64,000 bases of DNA from Lysinibacillus sp. PLM2 (lineage in GTDB: Bacteria; Bacillota; Bacilli; Bacillales_A; Planococcaceae): positions 494,001 to 558,000 of the forward strand of contig AP025689.1 in assembly GCA_023168345.1 (NCBI GenBank), written 5' to 3'. How positions within the stretch are numbered: position 1 is the first letter of the stretch; each line of letters opens with the position of its first letter. Below, piece by piece: positions 26,447 through 35,842 of this stretch. The notes beneath the pieces were generated by a model. The model was not told the origin of the DNA. It ran no database searches and saw nothing but the letters and a program-made list of their open reading frames with translations. The translations under genes were made by a program, and so were the position numbers.

Positions 26447-27405
26447 CGGTTAAGTCCCCCTTGTTTCTCAAGGATTATTTTATTAATCGTTTTCTCGTTG
26501 AAAGTGGGCATATCAATAATAGGCAATTTATGAACAAAAAGTTCACCACTGTCAGTAATACCTTGAATCACAATATTAAAATAAAAATAAGTTCTATGAT
26601 CAGGATTTAATCGAGTAAAAAGCTTCAATGAATCATCTTTATTTAAATGAATTGGCAATAAATTTTCATGAAGTGCAACAGCATTTTCTTCGCCAGTGTT
26701 CATATCTAATTTATCGTCATACCAATCCGGTAAAACGGAGAGATTGGAATCAAAGTTCAATGAATTCATGATATCTTTTGGAAATCCTAGCTTGAGGAAT
26801 ATATTATGGGAAACGTGATCTTCAAAGGGAAGAGCAATTTTTTCAATCGTTAAAGGCTGTAAAATTTTCATATAGGCATCATGGGCATGATAGTTGCTGG
26901 TCGAACCTGAAATTTGATTCACCACAGTAGGAGGAGTATCTTTTCCATAAACAATTACCTTCCCAATATCAGCAGCAACCGTTTGACCATCATTAAAGGT
27001 AACTTGGATCTCGTCAAAGCTCCAAACATCATCAGTCCCTTGTTGTATTGGGAGATCAATTGTGTGGATTTCTAATGTAACGGATTTCAGATAGTGATAC
27101 ATAAACTCCTGTTCATATTCCGGATATGCGCTGCTTTGAGGCGGAACCCATAATCCATCGTTTACAACTGGATATGCATAGACACCATCAATTTCCGCAT
27201 AGTTCACTTCAGAGTCAGAAGGATCCATTTTATTCGCTAAGTAGTAAAGTTTAATTTTTAGTGAATCTTCTTCCGGTATATAAGTTTCATAGTAATGCTC
27301 CATAAAAATTGGTTGCACAAGCTGCTTTGATTGAAAATATAAATAGTTTCCAGTCCAACTACAAATTACAATGACTAGGCCAATCCAAAAATAACGTTCT
27401 TTCAA
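26443..27405 (-). CDS. Membrane-anchored extracellular protein, function unknown
   Basis: A 320-residue protein with one N-terminal helix (YFWIGLVIVICSWTGNYLYF) and a large outside domain with many aromatic and acidic residues and repeated beta-like strands (VTLEIHTIDLPI, IQVTFNDGQTVAADIGKVIVYG, TYFYFNIVIQGITDSGELFVHKL). It resembles no family I can name. AAAGAACG starts the frame after GGGGGTATTATCTTG. It leads the two-gene unit with the multi-pass protein at 25856. Confidence 0.7.
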   Translation of the reverse strand: MKERYFWIGLVIVICSWTGNYLYFQSKQLVQPIFMEHYYETYIPEEDSLKIKLYYLANKMDPSDSEVNYAEIDGVYAYPVVNDGLWVPPQSSAYPEYEQEFMYHYLKSVTLEIHTIDLPIQQGTDDVWSFDEIQVTFNDGQTVAADIGKVIVYGKDTPPTVVNQISGSTSNYHAHDAYMKILQPLTIEKIALPFEDHVSHNIFLKLGFPKDIMNSLNFDSNLSVLPDWYDDKLDMNTGEENAVALHENLLPIHLNKDDSLKLFTRLNPDHRTYFYFNIVIQGITDSGELFVHKLPIIDMPTFNEKTINKIILEKQGGLNR

Positions 27406-27570
27406 GATAATACCCCCATTTTTACCTAATACTGGATTACCATCTTATATATGATAAATGAATTGGTTTCTCGATGGAAGGGTAAGCGTGAAATTTAGAG
27501 TAAATGAACTAATTAAGGCTTCATATGGGAAGGAAGGTTTCTTATGGAAGAGCAGCTGATATCTGCTCAA

Positions 27571-28080
27571 AAAGGATAGGCTAAGTGATCCAATCAAGGA
27601 TATATCCGCTCCAAAGGATTGTATGTGCCCGAAAGGAAGGTTATCCGCTCAAACCGGTAAGTAACCGCCCAAAAGGATAGGCCAAGTGATCCAATCAAGG
27701 ATATACCCGCTCCAAAGGATTGTATGTGCCCGAAAGGAAGGTTATCCGCTCCAAACCGGTAAGTAACCGCCCGAAAGGATAGGCTAAGTGATCCAATCAA
27801 GGATATACCCGCTCCAAAGGATGTATGTGCCCGAAAGGAATATTATCCGCTCCAAACCGGTAAGTAACCGCTCAAAAGGATAGGCCAAGTGATCCAATCA
27901 AGGGTATATCCGCTCCAAAGGATTTGTATGTACCCGAAAGGAAAGTTATCCGCTCCAAACCGGTAAGTAACCGCTCCAAAGGATAGGCTAAGTGATCCAA
28001 TCAAGGATATATCCGCTCCAAAGGATTGTATGTGCCTGAAAGGAAGGTTATCCGCACCTAATCGAAAAGTAATCGCTTCG
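27571..28080. repeat. Five tandem ~102-bp repeats (minisatellite)
   Basis: Units begin with AAAGGATAGGC at 27571, 27672, 27774, 27875 and 27978, giving periods of 101, 102, 101 and 103 bases; the fifth copy decays after about 28060. Each unit carries GTGATCCAATCAAGG, CCGCTCCAAAGGAT, TGTGCCCGAAAGGAAGG and AAACCGGTAAGTAACCG in order. CCGCTC/CCAAAGGAT-like words recur inside a unit, suggesting an older internal duplication. Because single-base length changes shift the frame, the array is not coding, although reverse-strand frames look open by chance. It fills most of the 898-bp gap between 27406 and 28304. Flanks show a degenerate half copy near 27530-27570. Confidence 0.9.
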
Positions 28081-28304
28081 AGAATCACCTATATGAACAA
28101 ATTAAAAAATATATCTAATCAAATCCAACCAAACCGAAACCTAATCGATGGCCACAAAACACAATTAAACAAAACCTTGTGAAAGAATCGATAAATACGT
28201 ATAATTCGGTTAAAGTTAATTATTGTCAGAATATTTATACATAATGATAATTTCCCATATTTATAAATTTCTAGAATGGGATATGTCGATTAAGGAGATA
28301 CGAT

Positions 28305-29486
28305 ATGGGTGAGAAAATATGGACCGGACCGTTTATCATAGCGGTTCTGAACAACTTTTTTCTATTTGTAGTGTACTATTGTTTATTAACATCATTACCA
28401 GTTTACGTTCTGAATGAATTAAATGGAACGGAGGGGCAAGCTGGATTAGTGATCGCTATTTTTATGTTGTCAGCAATTTTGATAAGGCCTTTTTCAGGTA
28501 GAATTACTGAAGTGTTAGGAAAAAGAAAGACGTTAATTATTTCACAGCTTTTCTTTTGTATTTCCTCTGTACTATATATTTTCATCGATTCTATTGAACT
28601 ACTTTATGGATTGAGATTTTTTCATGGAATTTGGTTTAGCTTTGTGACAACAGCGTTAATGACGATAGTGAATGATCTAATTCCAGAGAGTCGAAAAGGT
28701 GCAGGGCTTGGGTATTTTGCGATGTCCTCTAATTTAGCTGTTGTCTTTGGACCGTTTATTGCACTAACAACAATCCAGTGGGTCTCTTTTCACCTATTAT
28801 TTATTGGCCTATCAGTAGCGGTCATAATTGGATATATATTTGCATTTAATCTAAAAGTAACTGAATATCAACAAGATACAGCAGTAGAACGTCGATTTCT
28901 TTCATGGGGAGATTTATTTGAAAAAAAGGCGATTCCCATAGCAATTGTGGCTTGTTTAACTGCCTTTTCCTATACAAGCATTATGTCTTACATATCAGTT
29001 TATGCAGAGTCAAAAGCTTTATTTGAATATGTCAGTCTATTTTTCGTTGTATTTGCGATCGCCATGATAGTTGCCCGACCTTTTACTGGGCGATTATATG
29101 ACACAAAAGGGCCAAGTATAGTTATCTTTCCATCTTTCGTATTATTTGCGATGGGGCTATTCTTATTAAGTGTGCTGGATTCGGTTGCAATTTTATTTAT
29201 CTCCGCAGTATTAGTAGGGATTGGATATGGTTCTATTGTTCCTTGTTTCCAAGCGCTTGCTATTCAATCAGCTGAAAAACATCGAAGTGCCCATGCAACA
29301 TCAACGTTTTGGACGTGCTTTGATGGGGGGATTGCAGTGGGTGCTTCAACTCTAGGTGTCGTTTTAGCACTATGGAATTATTCAACCATGTATCTTCTTT
29401 GTGGTGGGGTAATTGTAGCATCAATATTTTTATATTCAATTTTAGTTAGTGGGAACAAAAAGAAAAAAAGAGAGGTACATGTTTAA
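28305..29486 (+). CDS. MFS transporter (paralogue of the one at 24594)
   Basis: A 393-residue, 12-helix transporter. Motif A reads GRITEVLGKRK in loop 2-3 and GRLYDTKGPS in loop 8-9. AAGGAGATACGAT is the ribosome site. Unlike its paralogue it has no adjacent regulator; the tandem-repeat array lies directly upstream. Substrate unknown, probably an exported drug-like compound. Confidence 0.9.
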   Translation: MGEKIWTGPFIIAVLNNFFLFVVYYCLLTSLPVYVLNELNGTEGQAGLVIAIFMLSAILIRPFSGRITEVLGKRKTLIISQLFFCISSVLYIFIDSIELLYGLRFFHGIWFSFVTTALMTIVNDLIPESRKGAGLGYFAMSSNLAVVFGPFIALTTIQWVSFHLLFIGLSVAVIIGYIFAFNLKVTEYQQDTAVERRFLSWGDLFEKKAIPIAIVACLTAFSYTSIMSYISVYAESKALFEYVSLFFVVFAIAMIVARPFTGRLYDTKGPSIVIFPSFVLFAMGLFLLSVLDSVAILFISAVLVGIGYGSIVPCFQALAIQSAEKHRSAHATSTFWTCFDGGIAVGASTLGVVLALWNYSTMYLLCGGVIVASIFLYSILVSGNKKKKREVHV

Positions 29487-29512
29487 ATTAGTTGGAGTCA
29501 GTAAATGTAAAA

Positions 29513-29540
29513 ACAAAAAAGAGGGCAACAAGAAGCCCTC
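29513..29540 (-). terminator. Reverse-strand terminator
   Basis: Stem GAGGGC/GCCCTC with TTTTTTGTTTTT on the reverse strand, after the manganese catalase gene. Confidence 0.8.
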
Positions 29541-29598
29541 ATAGTACCTTCAAGTTATTCAAATGTTTACATGAAATATCCTGTATTTTTAAATAAAG

Positions 29599-30513
29599 TT
29601 AGTGTGAATTCAAATGATGTGGATCATGACCATCGTTATAATCTTTAAAAATGGGTTGTTGATAATTTGCTAAGTCCATTCCCGGTGCATCTACTCCAGG
29701 GATTGGCGTATTGTGAATATAAGCAGGAGCTTGATCAAGTTTTGGAACTTGTCCCATTGCTTCCGGATTTGCGATATATTCAAAGTTACCTTGCCCGTCA
29801 AATGTTGAACCACTAGCCCAGCGACCTTGAGCACTTTCTTCACCTTTTGAGAAATTCATAAAGGAGTAGGACACTTGTTGCTTTTCTAGCTCTTGTGGGA
29901 AAGTACTTGGCACAATTGGTTTTTGCTTTTGTTCTAATTCTTCAATAGCAGCCATCCATTGATTTTGATGCATTGTATCGCGAGCAATTAAGAAGGATAG
30001 CATATCTCGAACGCCAGGATCTGTTGTTGATTCATATAAACGGACAACCTGTAATCTTCCTTGTGATTCAGCGTTTAAGTTTGCGCGGAAGTCAGCAAGA
30101 AGGTTGCCACTTGAAATGATATAGCGAGAATTCCAAGGGTACCCCACACTATCCGTAGGCGTTGCTCCTAATCCAGAGACGATTACATGCTGTGGATTCA
30201 TTCCACCTAAGACTGCGCCAATAACAGGATCCTTTGCAGCTTCCTCTTGATCCTGAACGGGAGCTTTATCTAATAATTGGGCAATCATTGTCGCAAGCAT
30301 TTCTACATGTGCCATTTCTTCTGTCCCAATATCGAGCAACATATCGCGATACTTTTCTTCGCCACGGCAATTCCAGCCTTGGAATAAGTATTGCATCATG
30401 ACACTAATTTCGCCAAATTGTCCTCCTAATACTTCTTGTAATTTTTTAGCATATACTGGATCTGGCTTTTCTGGTTTGGCATTATATTGTAACTCTTTGA
30501 TGTGATAAAACAT
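29599..30513 (-). CDS. Manganese catalase
   Basis: A 304-residue non-heme catalase that disproportionates hydrogen peroxide at a dimanganese centre. The ligands are in place for the Lactobacillus plantarum enzyme pattern: Glu35 (GGQFGEISVMMQY), Glu66 and His69 (IGTEEMAHVE), Glu149 (NLNAES) and His182 (DTMHQNQW). The C-terminal tail (about 230-304) is Pro/Gly-rich and ends in HDPHHLNSH, as in Bacillus spore-associated or cytosolic Mn catalases. TAGAGGAGGAATTAGGC is the ribosome site. Confidence 0.95.
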   Translation of the reverse strand: MFYHIKELQYNAKPEKPDPVYAKKLQEVLGGQFGEISVMMQYLFQGWNCRGEEKYRDMLLDIGTEEMAHVEMLATMIAQLLDKAPVQDQEEAAKDPVIGAVLGGMNPQHVIVSGLGATPTDSVGYPWNSRYIISSGNLLADFRANLNAESQGRLQVVRLYESTTDPGVRDMLSFLIARDTMHQNQWMAAIEELEQKQKPIVPSTFPQELEKQQVSYSFMNFSKGEESAQGRWASGSTFDGQGNFEYIANPEAMGQVPKLDQAPAYIHNTPIPGVDAPGMDLANYQQPIFKDYNDGHDPHHLNSH

Positions 30514-30631
30514 GCCTAATTCCTCCTCTATTAGTTCTTACCTACCTATTTTTCAACATTAAATCCTATTTAATACATGTTTTTAGTGAAATCGTATGTT
30601 TCTTCCTCCTCTTCTAAATGTCGATTCTAAA

Positions 30632-30666
30632 TAAAAATGACTTCGGAACAGTACATCCGAAGCCAT
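30632..30666 (-). terminator. Reverse-strand terminator
   Basis: Stem ATGACTTCGGA/TCCGAAGCCAT (one G-U) with TTTTTATTT on the reverse strand, after the MocR gene. Confidence 0.82.
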
Positions 30667-30673
30667 CTAAAGT

Positions 30674-32125
30674 TTATGCATCACTTTTCTGAATCCTTTT
30701 TATTGCTTGAATTACCTCTTTATACATCATTTGAATACCTAGCTTTAACTGTTCGTCTGAAGCATATGCATAGGAAAGACGAATATGATAAGCATCCTTT
30801 GGCTCGTATATATAGCCCGGGTTGATTAAAACTTTGTGTTTCAAGCATTTCATAAAAAATGCTGTTGTCACAATTGGATCATTAAATTTTAGCCAAATAT
30901 AAAAGCCGCCTTTGGAAGATTCCCAAGAGGCAACATTAGCAAAATACCGCTCAAGTAAATTCTCCATTAAATGTGCACGCCGTTTTAATTCCACTTTTAA
31001 CTGTTCAATATGTTTTTCGTATAACCCGGAGGTTAACCAATAGCTTACAATCTCTTGTGAAACAGCACTAGAGCCATAATCGAGCTGCATTTTAATATCA
31101 GCCATGCGTTTGATAACAGGTGTTGGTGCGACTACCCAGCCAATACGAAGCCCAGGACTGAAAGTTTTTGAAACGCTCCCAATATAGATAACTTGCCCAG
31201 TTGTATCAAAAGATTTTAATGCAGGTGTTGGCGAATCAAAGGATAATTCAAAATAAACATCGTCCTCAATAATCGGTAGCTGTATGGACTGGCACATAGA
31301 GTAAAAGGATTCTTTCTCATTTCCGGTCCAAATTCTACCGGTTGGATTGTGCAAAGTTGGAATTGCGTAATAGATACCTTGACGTTTTCCCCGAAGATTT
31401 AGCAGTACTTTTTCGATTCGCTCATCTTTATGAACACTTTGCATCTGCATCCCAAAAGATTGGAAAGGGTGAACTGAATTTAAATAAGAAAATTCATCCT
31501 GAAATACGATGGAACCAGATTCGAGTAAACCGAGGGCGATTAATTGTAATGCCTGCAACCCTCCAGAAACGATGCAAATATTATCAGGTGTTGTTTTAAT
31601 GCCTCGTTTCAATAAATAATCACAAAGGGCCAATCGTAGCTTAAGACTTCCTTGTGGAGAAGAATAGCCCATTGCTTTTCCATCAAATTGAAGTTGCTGT
31701 AAAGATGATTGGATTTCTTCAGTAGGCAATAAAGAGGGGGAAAGCTCCCCAGTACTCAGTCTAATGACATTGTCATCTTGTTCGAAATCATTTATAAGCT
31801 GAATGGTTTGATAATTAGGCTTATGAATGCTTGATTCAATATAGCTTTGCCAATTAGGCTGTTTTTGCTTTAATAAAATATTCCAGGAATCATTTGATAC
31901 ATATGTACTTGATCCAACCCTTGATGACAAAATTCCGTCTGCTTTTAGTTCATCAATCGCTTCTTGTACTGTACTTCGATTTACACCGAATGAAAGGGCA
32001 AGTTGTCGCTGTGCAGGTAACTTTGTACCATTGGGCCACTGACCAGAGACGATTTGTTCTGTCATCCAATCAACGATTTGTTTTGATAAACTGATTGGAA
32101 GTGAACGATTTGGTTTTCAATTCAT
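30674..32125 (-). pseudogene. MocR-type GntR/aminotransferase regulator with a stop at codon 3
   Basis: The frame begins at ATG 32125, seven bases after AAGGGGGA, reads Met-Asn and meets TGA at 32119-32117, then continues KPNRSLPISLSKQIVDW into the normal N-terminus of a GntR helix-turn-helix. TGG (Trp) is the likely original codon. Downstream: winged helix with LPAQRQLALSFGVNRSTVQEA, then a fold-type I aminotransferase domain with NPTGRIWTG, IIEDDVYFE and the PLP lysine in SVSKTFSPGLRIG. An internal ATG at 32065 would omit 20 codons and has no ribosome site. If translated, it would be a PLP-binding regulator, probably of the divergent LysE gene. Confidence 0.85.
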
Positions 32126-32228
32126 TAAGTAATCCCCCTTAATAATTGGTTGGATTTTTCCCCATCCAATTGGACCTTTTTCTTTATTTATATCATAGGT
32201 ATGATAAGGAAGAAAGGAGTGAGAGTGG
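32126..32228. promoter_or_regulatory. Divergent control region of mocR and lysE genes
   Basis: The 103-bp space holds ATTGGTTGGAT, TTTTCCCC and ATCCAATTGGACC: an imperfect inverted repeat (TTGGAT/ATCCAA) with ATTGG words in direct repeat. This is a plausible MocR binding site; not proven. Confidence 0.4.
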
Positions 32229-32843
32229 ATGGAACCGATTCTTCACGGCATTATATTAGCATTTGGACTTATTTTACCTTTAGGAGTACAAAATGTTTTT
32301 GTTTTTTCTCAAGGAGTGACACAACCACGATTTATAAAAGCACTTCCAGCAACGATAACCGCATCTATTTGTGACACAATATTAATCATGCTGGCGGTAT
32401 TAGGAATATCAATGATTGTTTTACAATTTGAATGGATCCGACTTATTTTACTAATTGGAGGAATTTTATTTTTATTGTATATGGGAAAGGTCATATGGAG
32501 TTCAGGAGCAGCAAGCTTAGAAGGAAAAGATGCATTACCAATCAAAAAACAAATATTATTTGCGCTTTCGGTTTCCTTATTAAATCCACATGCTTTGCTT
32601 GATATAATTGGAGTCATTGGGACAAGTGCAGTCAAATATAATGGACAAGATCAGCTATTATTTACGGTAACTTGCATTGTCGTATCGTGGTTATGGTTTT
32701 TTGGATTAACGATTATTGGTGCGTGTTTAAAGAAAATGCAAATATCAAGTAAGGTATTTATATTGTTTAATAAATTGTCAGCATTATTTATATGGGGGAC
32801 AGCCATATATTTGTTGGTGGGTTTATTAAATTATAAATATTAA
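32229..32843 (+). CDS. LysE-family amino-acid exporter
   Basis: A 204-residue exporter with six helices. The N-terminus GIILAFGLILPLGVQNVFVFSQG is the LysE/ArgO signature, and LLNPHALLDIIGVIG matches the second conserved loop. Export of basic amino acids such as lysine or arginine is likely. GAAAGGAGTGAGAGTGG is the ribosome site. The neighbouring divergent MocR regulator probably controls it and carries a nonsense codon. Confidence 0.92.
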   Translation: MEPILHGIILAFGLILPLGVQNVFVFSQGVTQPRFIKALPATITASICDTILIMLAVLGISMIVLQFEWIRLILLIGGILFLLYMGKVIWSSGAASLEGKDALPIKKQILFALSVSLLNPHALLDIIGVIGTSAVKYNGQDQLLFTVTCIVVSWLWFFGLTIIGACLKKMQISSKVFILFNKLSALFIWGTAIYLLVGLLNYKY

Positions 32844-32939
32844 AATGTAGAGATTTAAGAAAAAGGGGAAAAGATTAGTTTAAAAGGCATCATAAAAAGG
32901 CGCATCACAATTTTAGGTAAGCGCAAGCATATAAGACAA

Positions 32940-33140
32940 CTAATAATTACTAAGCCTTTTCGCGTCCTTTTTCTTTAAACCTCTTTTATGCATTTCTTGT
33001 TTAACAAGGTTTAGGCATTTTTTACATTCGAAATAATGATTTAAATCATATAATGATTGTCTTTGTTTTTGTTTATATAGTTTCTTTTCTTTTTTATATT
33101 TCATATAAAGATTCGCTAGTTCTTTATTCGTAAGTTTCAT
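32940..33140 (-). CDS. Small basic protein, function unknown
   Basis: A 66-residue, Lys-rich protein (LTNKELANLYMKYKKEKKLYKQKQ) with one CxxC (ECKKCLNLV) and a basic end. AATAGGTGAGATAAATG supplies the ribosome site. The composition is unlike the neighbouring genes but no family is recognised. It could be a minor regulatory or nucleic-acid-binding protein; low certainty. Confidence 0.5.
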   Translation of the reverse strand: MKLTNKELANLYMKYKKEKKLYKQKQRQSLYDLNHYFECKKCLNLVKQEMHKRGLKKKDAKRLSNY

Positions 33141-33304
33141 TTATCTCACCTATTTTATATATTAAACAACTAGTGATAAAAATCAATAAATTAATAATTC
33201 TGTGGAGAAATTGTTAATTTTTAGTAATGGGCTATTCACAATAGTAAAAAAGTTTGTCTAAATATAAGTTATAATATACATCGTTTATCATTTAGTAAAA
33301 GTTT

Positions 33305-33487
33305 TCAATTATCTTTAAAAAACTCTTGTTCATCATATTTGACAACATCATAATCTTCAAGGATTGTACTATAGTCATAACCTCTATCATCCATGATATT
33401 TTCTAAATAAGACTTACATTCGTTCAGCTGGCTTTGCATGTTATTTAGCATTAAATACATGTTAAACAAAGTTTTTTCTTCATTCAT
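33305..33487 (-). CDS. Small acidic helical protein, function unknown
   Basis: About 60 residues, from the ATG that has GAGGTG six bases before it; two earlier in-frame starts are too close to that site. The sequence (NMYLMLNNMQSQLNECKSYLENIMDD) is mainly helical and ends DEQEFFKDN. Function unknown. Confidence 0.5.
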   Translation of the reverse strand: MNEEKTLFNMYLMLNNMQSQLNECKSYLENIMDDRGYDYSTILEDYDVVKYDEQEFFKDN

Positions 33488-33579
33488 CATCGTCACCTCT
33501 ATTTCCTTTTTGTATATACAGAATACCCTTTTTGCCTATTTTTATGATGGTTTGTTTAATCATACTAATAATGGGGAGG

Positions 33580-33608
33580 GTGAATTTAAAAAAGCCCCCA
33601 TCACAATT
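33580..33608 (-). terminator. Reverse-strand terminator
   Basis: On the reverse strand CCCTATCA pairs with TGATGGGG (one bulge), followed by GCTTTTTT, after the NSS transporter gene. Confidence 0.7.
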
Positions 33609-33630
33609 GATAGGGACATCGCTATTTTTA

Positions 33631-34965
33631 TTAAATAATATCTATAACATCCAAAAAAACAATGATAATTACGAGTGGGATAATATAGCGTAGCAAATAG
33701 TACCAAACTTCAAAAAGCAAACTAAACTTTGATTTGTTTATCAATTCGCTTTTCAAGACTTTCTTTTTCATTTTATAAGATACAAATATAGAAATTAAGA
33801 AAGCACCAAATGGTAATAAGATATTACTTACTAAATAATCTGCCGCATCAAAAATACTTTTTCCAAAAATCGAGATATCTGCCATTACTCCATAGGATAA
33901 TGCAGAGGGAATTCCGACGATAAAGACAAGTATTCCAATGATCCATGCATTTCGACTTCTCGTATTTTTCCCTTTTGTCACAACAGCAACAACAATCTCT
34001 AATAATGAAAAAGCAGAAGTAAGGGTTGCAAATAAAAAGAGAACTAAGAAAATTAATAAAAATAAATTGCCGAATACCATTTGTTCAAAAACAGATGGTA
34101 AAACAATAAATAATAAGCCTGGGCCAGCTGTTGGTTCATAGCCTAAAGAAAATACAGCTGGGAATATGGCAAGACCTGAGAAAAGGGAAATAAATAAATT
34201 CATCCCAACGATCGATACAGCTGGCTGGATGATACTTTCATTTCTTTTTAAATAAGAAGCGTAGGTCACCATAACAGAAACCCCAACACTCAATAGGAAG
34301 AAGGATTGCCCAAGGGCAAATAAAATACTTTCGGAATTTAGTTTTGAGAAATCGGGATTTAGGAAGAAACTTACGCCTTCCATAGCATTATCAAGGGTTA
34401 AAGAACGGAATATTAAAATGATAAATAGACCAAATAGAGTTGGCATCATAAATTTACTTGCTTTTTCAATCCCTGATTGAACACCTTTTGCTACAACAAA
34501 TATTGTGATCAAAAGGAAAATAGCTTGTCCACCAACAGCAAATAAAGAATCAGATACTGAGCTATTGAAAAGTGTTTCATAATTAACGTCTCCACGACCA
34601 ATCTGACCAGTTAAAGCATAAAATACATACTGTATAACCCATCCACCAATAACACTATAAAAAGATAGTAAAATAAAGCAGGTAATAACCCCTAAATAAC
34701 CAATGTAGTGCCACTTAGTGTTTGGTGCGATTTTTTTATAGGCAGAAATGGCATCCTTTTGTGTGCTTCTTCCAATAATAAACTCTGAAAGTAACAAAGG
34801 TAACCCAATTAAAAGGGAGAACAAAACAAATAATAAAATAAATGCGCCCCCACCGCTTGTCCCAGTGACATAGGGCAATTTCCAAATAGCACCAAGCCCA
34901 ATAGCAGAACCAGCAGATGCTAAAATAAAGCCGATCTTCGAAGACCACTGATCTTTATGTTCCAA
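33631..34965 (-). CDS. Sodium-dependent (NSS family) amino-acid transporter
   Basis: A 444-residue transporter with 11 helices of the LeuT fold. Helix 1 carries [20 protein letters not shown], which contains the Na+ and substrate sites, and the following GGGAF is typical. It should import an amino acid with Na+. AATGAGGAGGATTAAC is the ribosome site. An attenuator-like leader lies upstream (see 35043-35257), so supply of its amino acid probably controls it. Confidence 0.92.
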   Translation of the reverse strand: MEHKDQWSSKIGFILASAGSAIGLGAIWKLPYVTGTSGGGAFILLFVLFSLLIGLPLLLSEFIIGRSTQKDAISAYKKIAPNTKWHYIGYLGVITCFILLSFYSVIGGWVIQYVFYALTGQIGRGDVNYETLFNSSVSDSLFAVGGQAIFLLITIFVVAKGVQSGIEKASKFMMPTLFGLFIILIFRSLTLDNAMEGVSFFLNPDFSKLNSESILFALGQSFFLLSVGVSVMVTYASYLKRNESIIQPAVSIVGMNLFISLFSGLAIFPAVFSLGYEPTAGPGLLFIVLPSVFEQMVFGNLFLLIFLVLFLFATLTSAFSLLEIVVAVVTKGKNTRSRNAWIIGILVFIVGIPSALSYGVMADISIFGKSIFDAADYLVSNILLPFGAFLISIFVSYKMKKKVLKSELINKSKFSLLFEVWYYLLRYIIPLVIIIVFLDVIDII

Positions 34966-35042
34966 AGTTAATCCTCCTCATGTTGTTAATTTAGATGCTT
35001 GTTACTATTAATTACAAAGAAGTATGTATAGAGAAGATGATA

Positions 35043-35257
35043 CAAAAAACAAAAGCCACAGCCTATAAGATGTGAACTATTTGAAGTACCACCACCTAAA
35101 AGCATGTGACTTTTTAAAAAATTTTGCAATTTAACTATCTCAGTTGAGAAAAATCAAAGTTGAAATTCGTCAAAATTATTGTAGTAGCTTCCACCAACTA
35201 TTAATGTTATTTCAGAGATTTATAGTTCATTACATTATAAGACATACTTTTTTAATA
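35043..35257 (-). ncRNA. Candidate T-box-like leader of the NSS transporter gene
   Basis: On the reverse strand the leader holds AGTTGGTGGAAGCT (35199-35186), like the distal loop of T-box stem I, then about 100 bases later AGGTGGTGGTAC (35097-35086), like a degenerate T-box core. A terminator follows, AAAAGTCACATGC pairing with GCTGTGGCTTTT and then GTTTTTT (35115-35043), about 80 bases before the gene. The terminator has no upstream reverse-strand gene to end, so attenuation is likely. Assignment as a T-box is tentative: the core is imperfect and the specifier (possibly TTC in GAATTTCAAC) is a guess. Confidence 0.5.
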
Positions 35258-35263
35258 TAGAAA

Positions 35264-35292
35264 ATATTAAGAGAATTTGAGGTGTAAGTCAA
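35264..35292 (-). promoter_or_regulatory. Sigma-A-type promoter for the NSS leader
   Basis: Reverse-strand TTGACT (35292-35287), 17-bp spacer, TAATAT (35269-35264). It lies about 300 bp before the NSS start and fits a long regulatory leader. Confidence 0.6.
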
Positions 35293-35410
35293 TGTAATAC
35301 CTAAAAAAATCATAAATAAAGCAAAATTTCATCACTGTTTTTTTGGGAGAAGTGTGAGTTTATGCAATAATATGATTATAATTACCTATAAAATACTTGG
35401 AGGACTTTTT

Positions 35411-35752
35411 ATGACCATTAAAAAAATCACACCAGAAGAACTGTATCAGAAATTCGCTACAGATGAAAAGGTACTAGTGTTAGATGTTAGAGATGAACAA
35501 AAATACAATGACTACCATATTGAAGATATGAATGTTGAAAGTTTAAATATACATAAAACAAAAATTTTTGAATTAGCGGAAAATAGAGAAATAGAAATTG
35601 GTACTTTACCAAAAGAAAAGGAAATAATCGTAACCTGTACAACAGGTAATTCTGCAACGAAATGTGCAACCATTCTTTTAGAGCATGAATATGATGTAGT
35701 TATTTTGGAAGGTGGCATTACAGCTTGGAAGGAGTACTTGAGAACGAGATAG
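35411..35752 (+). CDS. Single-domain rhodanese-like protein
   Basis: A 113-residue cytoplasmic sulfurtransferase-like protein. LVLDVRDEQKYNDYHIE is the conserved N-terminal segment, and the active-site Cys76 is in VTCTTGNSATK. GITAWKEY is the usual end. ATG 35411 is chosen because TTGGAGGAC precedes it; an ATG at 35354 has no site. The DVRDEQKY...NIHKTK pattern differs from the common GHI loop, so the partner is uncertain. Confidence 0.85.
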   Translation: MTIKKITPEELYQKFATDEKVLVLDVRDEQKYNDYHIEDMNVESLNIHKTKIFELAENREIEIGTLPKEKEIIVTCTTGNSATKCATILLEHEYDVVILEGGITAWKEYLRTR

Positions 35753-35842
35753 ATTAAAGGTTTATTAGGAAATTTATATCAAATATTGGTTTTTAACGTC
35801 ATTCTCTACTTATCAATGTAGATTCTATTTAATTTAAAGTGT

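Noticed and set aside
27571-28080. CRISPR array
   Set aside because: The entire ~102-bp unit is repeated; there are no short repeats separated by unique spacers and no cas genes.
27594-28088. Open reverse-strand frames across the repeat array, with a repeated 34-residue peptide
   Set aside because: The frames follow from a repeat length near a multiple of three; one-base length changes break the frame between units, and there are no ribosome sites.
32117-32119. TGA as selenocysteine or programmed readthrough in the MocR gene
   Set aside because: MocR regulators have no selenocysteine and no insertion element is visible; a nonsense mutation or sequence error is simpler.
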